48,839 nucleotides of DNA from the NCBI GenBank assembly GCA_023853785.1, contig JAJIRX010000176.1, positions 1-48,839 of the forward strand, written 5' to 3'. Within the stretch, counting starts at the first letter, position 1; each line of letters opens with the position of its first letter. Position numbers and translations under genes: made by a program. Below, piece after piece: positions 31,896-43,810 of the stretch. The notes under the pieces were generated by a model. It did no database searches. It was not told the DNA's origin and worked only from the letters and a program-made list of their open reading frames with translations. This DNA is from Psilocybe azurescens (lineage: Eukaryota; Basidiomycota; Agaricomycetes; Agaricales; Agrocybaceae).

Positions 31896-33165
31896 CATTG
31901 GATTCCAACTAGAATATTTCAATCTATCAATCTTAGTGTAAATTCATGAGTGCAATATAATATTAATAACTATATACTACATTATTATCTACATGTAAAG
32001 TCCATTGTAACAAAATAAAATAAAAATAAAAAACATAACAGAGTAAAAAAGATGGGGCGGGAGGGTATATACTTGGGTTAAATGAACAAACAAACACATA
32101 GATGTAAAAGAAAATGAGAGAACACAAGAAAAAAAGTGAAAAAAAATTTTAAAAAGGGTGGCGGACAGGTGGTGGTATCGGTCATACATGCCATCGCCGT
32201 CGTGGGCGTGGTACGCATTCGCCGTACGTGTCGTCGTCCTTCGCGGCTGTTGTGTCCATCGTGGCCATTGTACTCGGTGTCGTACATGTTGTCGTCGTCG
32301 TCTTTGCGGCCGTCGTGGGTGCTGTACTCAGTGTCGTGTGTGTCGTCGTCGTGGCCGCCCGTGCGTTTTCGTACATGTCGTACGTGTCGTCGTTGTGGCC
32401 GTGCGTGTCGTGCGTGTTGCGGTACGCGTCCTGTGTGTTGTGGTACGCGTCCTACGTGTCGTCGTTGTGGCCGCCAGGGCGTGTTGTCGTTGTCGTCTTT
32501 GCGGCCGTCGTGGGTGCCGTACGTCGGTGGCGTACTCGGTGTCGTCGTCGTGGCCGCCATGCGTGTTGTATGTGTCACGGTACGTGTCCTGCATGTCGTG
32601 GTACGCATCCTGCGTGTCGTTGTTGTTGTCCCTACGTGCCGTGTCCGCTTTCATACGTACCGTTGTCGTACTGTACACGTTGCGTGTGTCACGGTACGTG
32701 CGGTACGTGACGCGTCGCCATCGGTCTGTATGAGAAAGAAAGAGGGGGAGGGTTAGTGGCGGCGGTGGGTGGGGTTCGCGACTTACCTGGTGTCGCGGCT
32801 GCGTTCACGTCGCCTTGTTACCTGCTTGCATCCCCTCCCCCTCGTTCCACCTCGTTCCGGTGTCGTTGTCGTTGTATGTGGAGCCGTCATCATCGTTGTC
32901 GTACCGTACGCGTGTCCGGAGTCGTTGTCATCTTACACGGACCCGTCATCGGTCGGTGGTGCCGCGATGCATGTCGGGTCGGGTTGGCGAGTGCCTGGCT
33001 CCGACCGACAACGGCGAGGTGGTGAGGGCACGCACGACAGCGGCAGCGGGGTGGTGGTGGTTGGAGGAAGAGGTGGGGTGGTTGGAGTAACCAACGGACC
33101 GACGTGGCAACCAAAAAGTCACACATGTGACATTATTCCCAGTTGCCGAGAATTGCCGGCGATAA
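31896..33165 (+). mobile_element. Element Y: diverged X core without termini
   Basis: From GGATTCCAACT at about 31900 the sequence follows the inner part of X copy 2 (27600-28790). Shared parts are CTTAGTGTAAATTCATGAG, the A-rich tract, the GTCGTCG/CGTAC core, GGGAGGTTAGTGG, CGACTTACNTGG, CGATGCATGTCGGGTCGGGTTGGCG and CCAACGGAC..ACGTGGCAAC. It diverges by many substitutions and indels. Both subterminal dyad arrays and the tRNA-like module are missing. It is either a truncated old copy or an independently mobile core. Confidence 0.75.
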
Positions 33166-33889
33166 CATTAAACTTTAAGTCCGTTTATGGTTCCGTTTTC
33201 GGTTCTGTTCTGGGCTATTCCGTTTTGTAAACGGATTCCGTTCAATTCCGCTGCAGATTCCGCCATTCCGCCAGAATTGATATTAAATAAAGTAGCAGGG
33301 CCTTGTGCCATATTTTTGCTTTCATTCCGCAGCGGACTCCGGCGGACTCCGGCCGGAATATGTGGGGGACACAAAAGCCCTCACCTTCAGGACAAGATTT
33401 ATTGACTACAAAATATTTATAAGCCTCGACTACGGAAGCAGTGCCAGCAAAGTATGAGACTTATTGGACTTGAAGCAAGCTGGCAACTTGGAGGGGATGA
33501 TTAGTGAACTAATTGAACTGTTGACTACAGAGCTTTTTAATATTGATTAGAAATCAGTGGGGGTGGGTACTGTACATAACTGAGATATAATCAAGTACCA
33601 CTGGCTCACAAAGCTACTGAGTGATGTCAGTGGTCACTTCACAGCACCTCACAGCAGACTGTGATCACTGTGCAGCGTGTCACAGTCCATCAAAATCGGC
33701 TGCACTGTCACTTTGCTGCACTGTGCAGCAACACTACCACGTGGTTCCGTTGCTTGTTCTTTGCCTCCGGCCCATTTCTTCTGACTCAACTCAAAATATG
33801 TTTCTTCTTGACCGTCATTAGTGCTCCTGGTCTATTTAGTTGGTGTAGGGGCAGATACCCATCCAAAATCACCGCTGCAAAGGTGCGCT
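33166..33889. repeat. ATTCCG-rich block and CACAGC-rich repeat
   Basis: 33180-33365 is dense in ATTCCG (six on +) and CGGAAT/CGGACTCC, with small inverted pairs such as TTCCGTTTTG..AAACGGATTCCG near 33218-33244. Near 33635-33735 a CACAGC/TGTGCAGC-rich stretch resembles 27180-27300. No gene is recognised. Confidence 0.45.
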
Positions 33890-34470
33890 TCCCTGTATCT
33901 TATCCTTGACCAGCACCACTAAAGATTGTGACGGCGATGGTGACGTGCAGAGGTCGCAGAGTGTCTGGGCTCCAAAGCCGTGCTCAATATGATCCTCAAT
34001 CTCATGGGTGGCATCCTGTGCATCATTCTTCTCTTTCATTATCCCAATGCCATAATTCTGATTCCGACCCTGACCTGATCCCGTTTCTAATCTCAATCCT
34101 GTTCCTGTTCTCCCCATACATGCAGACTGACAAACGCCAGCAACATGATCCTGTGCGAGACTGAGGTCGCACACCTTGCTGCAAAGAACATTATCAAGCT
34201 CAGCTGGACCCAGGACGAGGAGTGCGGCAACGACACCACTGGTGTTATCATCCTCGGTGCGCAGTCACCCCCTCTCTTCTTTTTCCTCTCTCACTCACCT
34301 CCCTCCCTCTCTCCCTCTCTCCCGTTACTCCACCTACTACACAGCCAGCGAGACCCTCGCGCAGCCCCTTTCCCAGCTCGAGCAGGACACCTGACCCGTC
34401 GTCAACATCTCCACCTACAACAAAGCCGATCAAGCACATATGGGTGATGCAATTGCGAAACGTGTATAGC
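33890..34470 (+). pseudogene. CCT3: CCT3 fragment (copy 3), two to three exons with introns
   Basis: Pieces match the N-terminal part of TCP-1 gamma in order. ECLGSKAVLNMILNLMGGIL lies at about 33955-34015 (an exon the other copies lack). An intron ends at CATGCAG near 34127. Next is VAHLAAKNIIKLSWTQDEECGNDTTGVIILG (34165-34258), then a pyrimidine-rich intron, then YYTASETLAQPLSQLEQD (34335-34390) and a degraded ISTYNK. The nucleotide-binding GDGTT reads GNDTT. It diverges from the other two copies after the last exon and is not fused to RPN6. It lies just outside the 3' end of the Helitron. Confidence 0.8.
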
Positions 34471-35088
34471 AATCTGAACTGATCTCGTCTTTCGTCTACA
34501 CTTAGTATTGTAATTCTGTATTATTATATTCTATATTAGGCTGCTGGAATTGTGTAGTGTCGTGAATAACATTACGATGAGAAATCAAAGCCAAGTCGAT
34601 GGCGATAGGGGAGATTTTTCTAAGAGCCAACAAGGCCTGAACAAGCCTATATCGTAGACCAGGGCCCCGATGAGCTGTTCGACATGAGCAAATCGCGACC
34701 ACAATCAAAATCAGAGGGCTCGTCACATATCCCCAATCGTAGTTTTCCCTTGATCTGGAGCATGTCCTTCTCTATGTAGAAGTAAACACATCCTTTTGTG
34801 TTTTAAGAAAATGAGATATATGTCTCAGCATAATAATGAATCTTTCAAGGATATGTTATCATGGAAGACAGATTATGTTTGGCAGAGCGGGTGTTCGAAT
34901 TTTGCACCTATGTATCCCCGAAATATCGTACTGACCCAAATAATTTTGTAGGATTAAGTCAACTTCGCTTTTTCAAGGGCCCAGTAATGTTGTACCATGA
35001 CCTACCGCCAGCCTACCTTACCACCACCTGCGGTGACCCACCCTACCCTACTTTTACCAAAAGTGCCCCATAACCGAAAGAACACTTC
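34471..35088. other. Intergenic between CCT3 fragment and Helitron
   Basis: No gene is recognised. A 74-codon frame on - (34726-34502) and a 70-codon frame on + (34861-35073) have no known motif. Confidence 0.35.
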
Positions 35089-35183
35089 GCTATGCCAGTG
35101 CCTGGCATGCTCTAATGGGGAGCTTGCTTCATATGTGTTTTTGAGTTAAAACTATTTTTGGATGCCTATAATAACAGTGTCTA

Positions 35184-37290
35184 CTAATTGTTAAAAACAT
35201 ATTCACTTAGATCAACACCATAAGTATCTAAAGTAAAGCCAAGCTGTTTTCTACATAAATTGTCTTTGTGTAACATTTTCATAGAAGGTGTTTCCTCAGA
35301 TCGTTGTAATCTAGAAAGAGGAAAGTGGTCTTTAAAAACTAAACCCTTCAATGTTTTTACTCGAGAAATAGCAACATATGATAAACCAGAAGAAAACTCC
35401 TTTAAACCCAATGGCACTGTTGCTTCAGTTAAAGTCAGTCCTTGACTTTTATGAATAGTGATAGCCCATGCTAATGCAAGTGGTAACTGTGTTCGTGATA
35501 AGCTTTTATCTGCTTTGCTTTCCCATCATGCTGTTACTGGAACTATTGGAATCCAAGATGGATTAATATTTTCCCAACCTGGGGTTTCAGGACCTGTTAA
35601 ATTTTGATGAAAGCTGGGTTATGTGTAGTTTTAAATATTTACATTACATACCAGAATATCCTGGAAGTTCAACAAATACAACAGCAGGAAGATCACCCAT
35701 TTTTGGATTAGATCCAGAAGCATACCAGACATACCAGATCTTTTTACAACTCCCTGTGCACCATTAACTATTCCTGCAAAAATAAATATAGTCAAATACC
35801 TGAATGAACACTTGAAATTTTATTCTACCTTTAGAAGTCCATAAGTTTCTAGTCATCATAATACGAGCACCTTCTGCCAATAGAATTTCAGGCTCTAACT
35901 CATCTGCATCCTCTTCAGATGCCTTTCGAGCCTCAACACAATTGTGTTTAGCTTTGCATTTTACAACAGGCTTAGCCAATTCACTGAGATGCTGAACATT
36001 TACAGTAGTAACAGCAGCTCGAGTTGGAAGAATGTGAAGAAAGTCTTTAGCATGTGCTCTTTCTTCTGATGTAATATTATCCCAAAATCGAGTCTTAAAA
36101 GATCATAATCTTCTACTGTTGTTTTATTAGTTCTAAGCCTAAGTAGTGCATCTCAAAACTTGACTTGCTCAGGATCTCCACCTTGCTGTCGGAATATATG
36201 CTTTAATGTAATAGATTTGGTGAAAGAGTCAAAACACGCTGTCCTTCTACATTTAAGGCATGCTTTCTATATGAGAAGTTGGTTGAATACAGTGGTGTAT
36301 CTCCAATTGGAGGCAGTTGAGCAAAATCTCCAAAAAGATTGTAGGAATATCTGCAAAATTTTCATTTGCATTATTTGGAAATGCTTGACGTGAGGGCGAC
36401 AATCACATCGGCCTGTTTGTGTTCTGCCAACCATTGATTTTTCATCCAGAATGAGTAGTTTGGTGGAATTCCAACGTGTTTGATGGCGTTGAAGATGGTT
36501 TCCAGTTAATTTAATAAATTCACTGCCTTCTTTAACTGGAATACCTAAACCAAAATTAACAGTCCAGCCATGAATTCCAAATGCTGCTATTCCTGTTGGT
36601 GCAAGTTTAACAACAGGGTCTTTTCCATGCATTTCATCTGCAAACATCTCTCGAAGTGCATGGGATATAGCCCAAATAAGGAAAGTTTTTCCTGTTCCTG
36701 CAGTTCCATCAACATTAATTCTTAAAGTTGGAGGTGCATCAAATCCCAACTTTATTTTTTGAAATATGCCATGGTTTGAAGAAAAACCAATCTTTGCTCT
36801 CCTTTTAAATTGGCATAACTTGCTTCTGGCAAAACTTGTATATCATCATTTGGTGACTCTTTGACTTTATCAGTAAGCCAGACAGATGCTGCTTGAAGAT
36901 TCTGAGGACTTGGTGAATTTGCATGCCAGTCATATTCAAGGTCTATGTCTCGCTTTCCTAAATTATCCACCATTGACTCAACTTCTTGTTCTGGTCTCCA
37001 ACCTGCTTCTCTTATCCAATCTGCTACAAAGTCCTCATTCTCTCGTTCATCCACAACTGATTCAGAATCAGTCTCATCAGCATCAGGTTCTTGATCAAGA
37101 CTTTCATTTGGTAAAGTATCGTTGATATGAAGGCAGTGATGGTTAACACATAGAGATTGATAGGCCAATTTAAAACTATCAAATCCCTGCAAGAAAATTT
37201 CTGGATCTCGGAATGGATGGTGTAAAAGTAATTTGGCATAGCACCAGTTTTCAAATTGATCTTCATCATCAGGATTTGGTCTGTATCTTG
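35184..37290 (-). pseudogene. Helitron helicase (PIF1-like) domain
   Basis: This is the C-terminal half of the Rep-Hel protein, an SF1 5'-3' DNA helicase. The linker block MQGFDSFKLAYQSL..DWHANSPSP is at 37192-36752. Then come RINVDGTAGTGKTFLIWA (Walker A, 36708-36680), KLAPTGIAAFGIHGWTVNFGLGIPV, and LLILDEKSMVGRT (Walker B DE, about 36465-36430). EILLAEGARIMMTRNLWTSKG is at 35905-35840. The terminal motif [18 protein letters not shown] (35395-35335) ends with SEYVFNN and a stop at 35184. The ATP-binding residues are preserved, but frames shift near 36750, 36430, 36000 and 35700, so no single protein can be made. The ORF ends match the family layout. Confidence 0.87.
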
Positions 37291-38700
37291 GCTATATATT
37301 GACAACATAAGCACTAGCACCACGTGAACCTCTGCGTGTATATCTCTCTCCTCTCCAATCATACCAAGTAGTAAATTCCAAAAGTGTAATATCTTCAAGC
37401 TGAGGGGGTCTCCTTTTATAATGTTCAAGTAAACCAACTTTTTCAACAGTAGAATTTTTAAAGTGGACTGCCTCTGCAATATCAGGTGAAACATTCAAGT
37501 TTCTAACTTTTCTTGAACTTTGGACAAGTGGACAGCCAAGAAGAATATGACAAGTTTCTTGACCTGAAATATCTCTTTCTGCAGTAAAGGTAGACAGCAT
37601 CTTTTGATATCCAATTCCAGCAGCATCATTATCTTTTAATTTGGATATAGCAGTCTGAAGAGTTTTGTCATAGCTTGAAGAAGAAGTTTTGCCTTTACTA
37701 GCATATTTAGCCACATATTGTATGACTGCTTCCTTGTTAATTACAGGACAAAAGTCAATGTTTTCTCTCCAGCCTAAGATAAATCCTGGATTAAATGGGT
37801 TTAGAATTTCATCATTTCGTCTAGAATGAAATTCTGCAAAGTCTCTATTGGCATCTTTTGCATATTCTGAATATTCCTGGCATTTTTTGGAAACCCAAAT
37901 CTACAGAATTTCTCCTCTGTATCCTTCTTTTATCTTTCACAATATCCTGGTTGACAATTACGATGTCTTTGAAAACGATTCAACATTTCAGCAAGCTCCA
38001 TTTTTGTATCCTCCAAAGTATTAAACAATTGAGCTGAAGGATGAATTGCAGCAGGGGGGCATTTTTATCAGGATGCCAAGTACTGACATGTTTGTCCCAG
38101 AATGTAATGAATTTGAGCAGATTTTCAGGATTGCTTGTGTCAAGCTCATCAATTTGAGGTGCATTTCGGAAACCACAAAAAACCACGAATATGACTGCTA
38201 CCACGATGCTGCCACTCAAATCTCCACCAATAGTCAACAACATCAAAAGTAGGCTTTATATAATGCTCAAAAAAACATTCCATCTTTTTGAAAGTAATAC
38301 GCAGCAATTGCTGGATTTTCATTGAGATCTTTCATACAAATATGATAGGAGTGTTCATTTTCAGCTTCATCTGGAACATTACTTGGCATATGTTGATGCA
38401 TATCAGGCCACTGAATATCTGCAGATGATGCAGTAAAAAGACATGTGGAGATTTACATTCTGGAGATCAGATTTGTGCAATCAGATCTTTTGAGCTTTTG
38501 CCAAAAAGGTTTTGATCCAGGTAGTTTATCACCAGCATGAGAAACACGCTTGGCTAATAGTGCAGCCTGATTCTCATTGATCATATCCCGGATATCTTCT
38601 ACAGTAAGATGACGATCCTCCTTATGTGTAGTTAAATACCAAGAAGAAGCCTTTTTAGCAGCTTTTCTCATAATGGTATTCAGAACCCAGTATCAAAATC
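37291..38700 (-). pseudogene. Helitron Rep (HUH endonuclease) domain, damaged
   Basis: In order on -: a helical block LTVEDIRDMINENQAALLAKRVSHAGDKLPGSKPFW (38610-38500), then FEWQHRGSSHIRGFLW (about 38225-38180). The last is the metal-binding HUH position: SH-I-R where two His separated by one residue are expected, so the second His is Arg. After a frameshift comes APQIDELDTSNPENLLKFITFWDKHVSTWHP. Then QYVAKYASKGK (37720-37690) gives the catalytic Y-x-x-K-Y with both tyrosines intact. Finally LLGCPLVQSSRKVRNLNVSP and RPPQLEDITLLEFTTWYDW end at 37292. Rep nicks and joins DNA strands in rolling-circle transposition. This one could not bind its metal normally. Confidence 0.82.
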
Positions 38701-40347
38701 TAGGATGCTGTGCAAATCTTCCATCATTGTAATGCATTAAATGTGCAGCCCATTCATCCATTGTTACAGGTATATTTCGTGTAGCAGTATAGTCAGCTTT
38801 TCCAGTAGGAAAAAGTGAAGGAAATGCATCAATTGCTATAGCCCTGCCACTATTTTCATTAATTGGAGTTCCTCTTATTTCAGGCATTGTTAAAATTATA
38901 GGATTATCTCCAGAAGCAGCCAAACATAGCTGATCTAGTTCTGTTGTGGCAGTATACACATTTGGAACAAAACTATGTGAAAACAGTGTAGGATTAGGTT
39001 GATCTGGATTGGGTAGAGCATTATCTTGTGGTGGACCAACATCCTCATCAGGTAAATTGTCCATCAATTCAGTGGTAATAGTTCAAACTTTGTCATGAAC
39101 AGTATCATCCTCAGGCAATTGCTGAATAGCATCATAGTCAATTATAACACCCTGTTCAATGAATGTAGGATGATTATTCTTGAGAAATTCTAACCACTTC
39201 TGAATGACATTTATTCGGACACAAAAATCCTGATAGATTTCGTTATTGGTAACCTGGTCTTGACCAACACGTCTCATTATGATAATATCACAATGTTCAG
39301 GTAAAAGAGGAACTTTGGCATGTGCAACTGCATTTTCTTTTGGAAAATTGCAAGTATAACCAGTGTATTTATACTTTCCACCTCTTATTTGCCAGAGCTG
39401 GATTAAAGCATGAACAGGTGCAATAAGCATTTCCTCCATTTGTGTGAGAGTAGGTAAATCCAAAGGCATAGGTCCAGGGTCCATTGCATTCCCCTCTTGA
39501 AATTTATTTCCTGGCTTTTTACACTTTTCACAAACACCTTGTTTAACATTCAAATCAAACCAGTGTTCATTACATTTGGTACAGGTTTCCATCTGAATTT
39601 CCATTAACTTATGTCTCACTTCATCTAACCGCACTTTTTCCTCAGGTGAAACTGCACATTCACTAAGAGGGTTCTGATTTGGCTGTAGTTGAGGAGGCAC
39701 TGGAAAGGGGTTTGGCTCCGGTGAAGGGATAAGAGAGGTGCAATTTGTGCTTCAATCTGCTGTACAGCAATCATCTGCTGACGCATAATTTGATTATGAG
39801 TACTTGCATCTTGTCTTCTTTGTCTACACTGCTCACATGTCTGCATATTTCCAAAAACAGCAGTATTTACAAAGTGGCTACCAGTTGTACACCACAGTTG
39901 ATTTTGATTGCGTGGATTTACAGATCGAGCCACTCTCTGGCGATTTGGGCAAGGATTGCAGTGTCGCACATTTTGAACCATATGTGCAGGCATTATATTT
40001 TGTGGCAGTTGAGCAGAATGAATTGGCTCAGATAGTGGTGTTTCATTGTTTTCAGAAGGACTTGAAGCATTAGCTACAGGCAATACAGGTTCATGCATTT
40101 GAATATCTTCTGGATGTTCAGGAATATCAAAACATCCTGAATTCCATGGCCAGGTAGTGCAGCAATTTCATTTTGAAAAGACGTTGCTGAGGTTCATCAA
40201 TTTCCATTTCACCTTCTCCTTCAATTACAGTCATCCACCAGCTAATGTTACACCATTAGCCAGTGTTACATTTAGCTGGTAATTGAACTCTCCTGCGACA
40301 GCTACTGCACCGATTGACGGGATTCCTTTTGTATTTTGTTCCTATAA
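38701..40347 (-). pseudogene. Helitron N-terminal zinc-binding and helitron-like-N regions
   Basis: From 40347: a Cys cluster RCSSCRRRVQLPAKCN..WC (about 40310-40240), then QRLFKMKLLHYLA, then a second cluster (HCNPCPNRQRVARSVNPRNQ..WC..CEQCRQRRQ, 39965-39815). The block METCTKCNEHWFDLNVKQGVCEKCKK leads into MPLDLPTLTQMEEMLIAPVHALIQLWQIRGGKYKYTGYTCNFP (39590-39340), the Cys-rich region that precedes Rep in fungal Helitrons. It ends with a helitron-like-N piece (RAIAIDAFPSLFPTGKADY..MDEWAAHLMHYNDGRFAQHP, 38850-38700). Two or three frame changes occur. These domains probably bind DNA. Confidence 0.75.
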
Positions 40348-40349
40348 TA

Positions 40350-43300
40350 CAGTACTATATAATTTGTGAAGTGAAACCAGTAAGAAACTGACAGAAATTA
40401 AATTATTACCCTTGAAACAATGTAGAATAATGTGATTTTGGGTTGTTTCAAATTGTGAATGAAAGCTCAGATGGGATTGGGATGGAATACATGCATAAAA
40501 TTACAGTTTTCATGTACCTACAACATCATATAGTGATATGAAATTGTTTAGACTGGTATAGGTGTGTTTAACATACTCAATGACTGCAGGAAAAGTGTAC
40601 CTTGAGTGTACCTTATGGTGCGTGAATTGAAAGTATATTAAGGAACTGATTATTGGGCTCATTTCTATAGAAAATCCTTGCTCTAATACGTTACTATCCC
40701 TCACTTGTCTCATGGCTGGCCGAACAAAGTCAAAGTGGGAGAAGAACTACCGGATCCGTCACAAGTATAATGACTTGATGGCCCAGGCCACAAAAGCCTA
40801 TCAGCATGAACGGAAGAAGTCAAAGAAGGGAAGAGATGGGCTTCGGAAAATTTGCCTCACGTTTGAGGAATTGCATTTCCAGGAGAGTGGTGAGCGCATT
40901 AAATTGTGCCATATGACACTGAAGTGCTTGGCAGAGGGAGGATCAACATGTGAGCAGGCAAATGCTGATCGAAGTTGGCTGACATCTGAGGAGGAGAATG
41001 TTGTGGTGGAATTTGTGTGTGAGATGGCTGCACAGGGGTTTCCCTTACAGTCACAAGCAGGTTAAAGAGGCAGTGGATATGATTGCTGGGGCTCGGTGGG
41101 GGACAAGTTTCCCTCAGAAGGGGTGGGAGCCAATTGGACTTATTGGTTTTCCAAGCACCATGCCGAACGGATCAAAGTTGCCTGATCCCGTGCACTTGAA
41201 GATAAGCGCGGTAGAGCTGCTAACCCTGCAAACAATGATCTGTGGTGGGAGATCTTGGGTGAGGTGATTGTGAAGTATCTGATCAAACCTGAGAATACCT
41301 ATGGGACTGATGAGGTTGGGATTCAGGCGCAGGGGCAAGGCAAGCGGGAATATGTCTTTGGGCCACGCACCAAGGGTGCACCATATCAACAGCGTGCTGG
41401 ATCTTGGGAGAACATTACAGTGATTGTCACGATCTGTGCAGATGGGACAACTACTCCACCGGCTGTAATTTTCAAAGGCTCTGCATATAATGTCAAATGG
41501 GGGAAAATAATCCCTTGAATGCTTCATAAGATTTTTACATTTCTCTTCTCTAACCTACACTAATGCTAATTTTATCTCTATCTCTAGATTGGGCTATCAG
41601 AAGAAAGGATGGACAGATGGCGAAATTGGCATCGAGTGGATCAAGCACTTTGATTTGGCAACACGTGCTAAAACCAAGCCAGGAGAATACCAGTTACTGA
41701 TAGTGGATGGCCACAATAGCCATTACACTGTTGATTTTCTCAGGTATGCTCGGGAGAATCAAATTATTGTTATCTGCTATCCCGCGCATGGGACACATCT
41801 CTACCAAGGTCTTGACATTGTGGTCTTTGCTGTTCTCAAGCATTACCTATCTCAGGAGCGTGACAAATGGTTTAAGGAAACAGAGCAGCCCATAGATAAG
41901 AATAATTTTTATCAATTCTTTCAAGGGCCTACACTACTGCGCTAACTCTGGAACTCATCAAGACTGCCTTCCGGAAGACAGGTATCCACCCATTTGATCC
42001 CTCTGTAATTACCCCAGCCATGCTTGCCACAAGCAAGGACACATCAAAGGATGCACACCTCCCTGCTTCAATTCCCAGTGATCCAGACTCTGTGGAGGCT
42101 GTACATATTCTTGCAGACATGCTGCAGCAGCTCCAGCTTGCCAACGTCAACCCAACAGCTGCAGATCCTGCACCATCTGACTCATCCCCCAATCCTTCCA
42201 ATTCTGAGGTGGCGGAGATCGCACCTGCTGCTCCAGGTCCATCTCGATCCCAAGTTACGAGACGAACCACGTGATTGTCTAACCGATCAACAAACACATC
42301 AAATATCCCACCCACACAATCTGCCCCTCAACTGCCTCAACTTGAACCTGCACCATTGCCCACCAACGCCCCCAACCCCACTGAGCTCAAAATTCTGGCA
42401 AACACTGTCAGCCGTCTCAGGAAGTTGAACCTCCAACATCTTGCATCCCCAGCTCCCACCACCTCCTCTGACCCCCAACCGCACACCACCACCCTCACCC
42501 AACAGCTCATGACAGCCGTCAACACCCGGTCTGTTGCACTCCAGATCCAACCCAAGACTGAAAACAAGCTCCTCCTTCTCTCCGCTCTTCGAGAATCAGA
42601 GGGTTTCTGCCACTGGCTTGAAGTTCACGCCTTTGAACTTCAAGCATCCAATATCCTCAACGAAGCCTATGCATCCCGCCTCAAAAACCAGCTTGCAATG
42701 AAGGAGGAAAAAAGATGAAGAAGAAGGCCACAAAGCTTGTTGGGGATGGACTCCCTCGCCTTCTCACTGCCGACACTTTTTACAAGTTAGCAAAGGAGAA
42801 GGAGAAGAAGGCACGTGAGGAGGCGCAACAGAAGTCAAAGAGGGTTGAGGCCAGGAAGCTCTATGATGAGGCAGTGGCACAGTGGAAAAAAAATGATGAG
42901 GTGAGGAAGGTGGAAGCTGCGGAGGTGAAGAGCGAAGAATGTGAAGGCCAAGGAGGTGTATGAGAAGAAGAAAGCGCAGGCAAAGGAAAAGGGGAAGGTG
43001 TTCAAGGGAGCCAAACCAACAATACTACCCATTCCAAAGGCGATTCCCAAGCCAAAACTCAAGGACTTTGTGGATGGAAGGACCAACGTGACACTCGAGG
43101 CTGGTGGAGACGATGGGGAGGTTTTTGAGGGTCTGGAGGAGGAGGGTGGCAAGGATGAGGACAAGGACAAGGACAACAGTGCCTAGTGCATCACCGGCCC
43201 GCTCAGCTGCCATGGTATAACAGTCGCTCATGGTCCCTTAAATTGGGACCACCTTCTCATTTTGCCCCTCCCTCATGCACATGTTGGTCTTTTCACTCAA

Positions 43301-43406
43301 ATTTTTTTGACATGTATCTACATTGTACCTCCCCCTCTGTAATCTTTTTTTCTTCCAAATATACACGCGCCAATCTCTTTTAAATATTAAGATTACTAAT
43401 TAAGTG
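40350..43406 (+). mobile_element. Pogo-like (Tc1/mariner superfamily) DNA transposon, 3,057 bp
   Basis: TA stands directly outside both proposed ends (40348-40349 and 43407-43408). The left end begins CAGTACTATATAATTTGT. The right end on the reverse strand begins CACTTAATTAGTAATC. They agree as CASTnnnTAATTWGT with a gap. Removing the element with one TA rejoins the Helitron frame as ASVIIGTKYKRNPVNRCSSC, which supports these limits. One transposase gene fills it. The TIR match is imperfect, so the exact ends remain provisional. Confidence 0.65.
40712..43186 (+). pseudogene. Pogo-like transposase (DDE_1), decayed
   Basis: ATG at 40712 opens MAGRTKSKWEKNYRIRHKYNDLMAQATKAYQ, a basic helix-turn-helix region. 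A second HTH (CENP-B/Tc5-like, LTSEEENVVVEFVCEMAAQGFP) is followed by a frameshift near 41040 into YSHKQVKEAVDMIAG. After a stop in VA*SRALEDKRGRAANPANN, the catalytic core shows YGTDEVG (first Asp, about 41310), LLIVDGHNSH (second Asp, 41700) and HGTHLYQGLDIVVFAVLKHYL (third acidic residue, 41790-41850). An intron near 41527-41587 ends in CTCTAG, but its donor reads ATAAG instead of GTAAG. After another frame change the C-terminal tail (RKTGIHPFDPSVITPAML, Ser/Pro-rich linker, then a Lys/Glu coiled coil) reaches 43186. It is long for the family because of that tail. Multiple lesions make it inactive. Confidence 0.82.
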
Positions 43407-43408
43407 TA

Positions 43409-43810
43409 ACAGATGCCCGTGGATAACTGTAGATTTGGATTGGCAGAAACTATAAATGGTGGTGTTATATGTTGATTTCTTTGTTTACTTCCTTGTTCAC
43501 GAGAAGCAGGAGTAGTTACCATCCGAGATCTATGATCTCCAGATTGAGGTGTTTGTGGTACTCATTGTGGAGTTGTAATAGGAGTGGTCCTAAGAATCTG
43601 TGAAAGAGTTTGAGGATTGGTAGGTGTTGGAAGCTGAATACGAGAGGGCCCTGCTTCATTGGCAAGAATTGGAAGCTGAATGCAAGAAAGATCTGCTTCA
43701 TTGACAAGAATTAAATTGGCCTGAGATGGGGTGTGAGTGCGAGTCTCTCGACGTTTGGCATTGCGATGAGCAATTTTAGCTGCCAGAATCTCAGGATCTG
43801 TGCTAGGCAT
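43409..43810 (-). pseudogene. Helitron first exon
   Basis: ATG at 43810 begins MPSTDPEILAAKIAHRNAKRRETRTHTPSQANLI. A Pro/Thr/Gln-rich, disordered sequence follows (RIQLPTPTNPQTLSQILRTTPITTPQ), with a stop at 43560, then continues in frame as VPQTPQSGDHRSRMVTTPASREQGSK and SANPNLQLSTG. It ends at the TA where the pogo element entered. It is assigned to the Helitron because strand, spacing and the restored junction fit. An upstream in-frame ATG at 43867 is possible. Confidence 0.55.

Noticed and set aside
32078..33126. Open frames of 116-206 codons in element Y
   Set aside because: Simple GTCGTCG/CGTAC sequence open on both strands; no motif.
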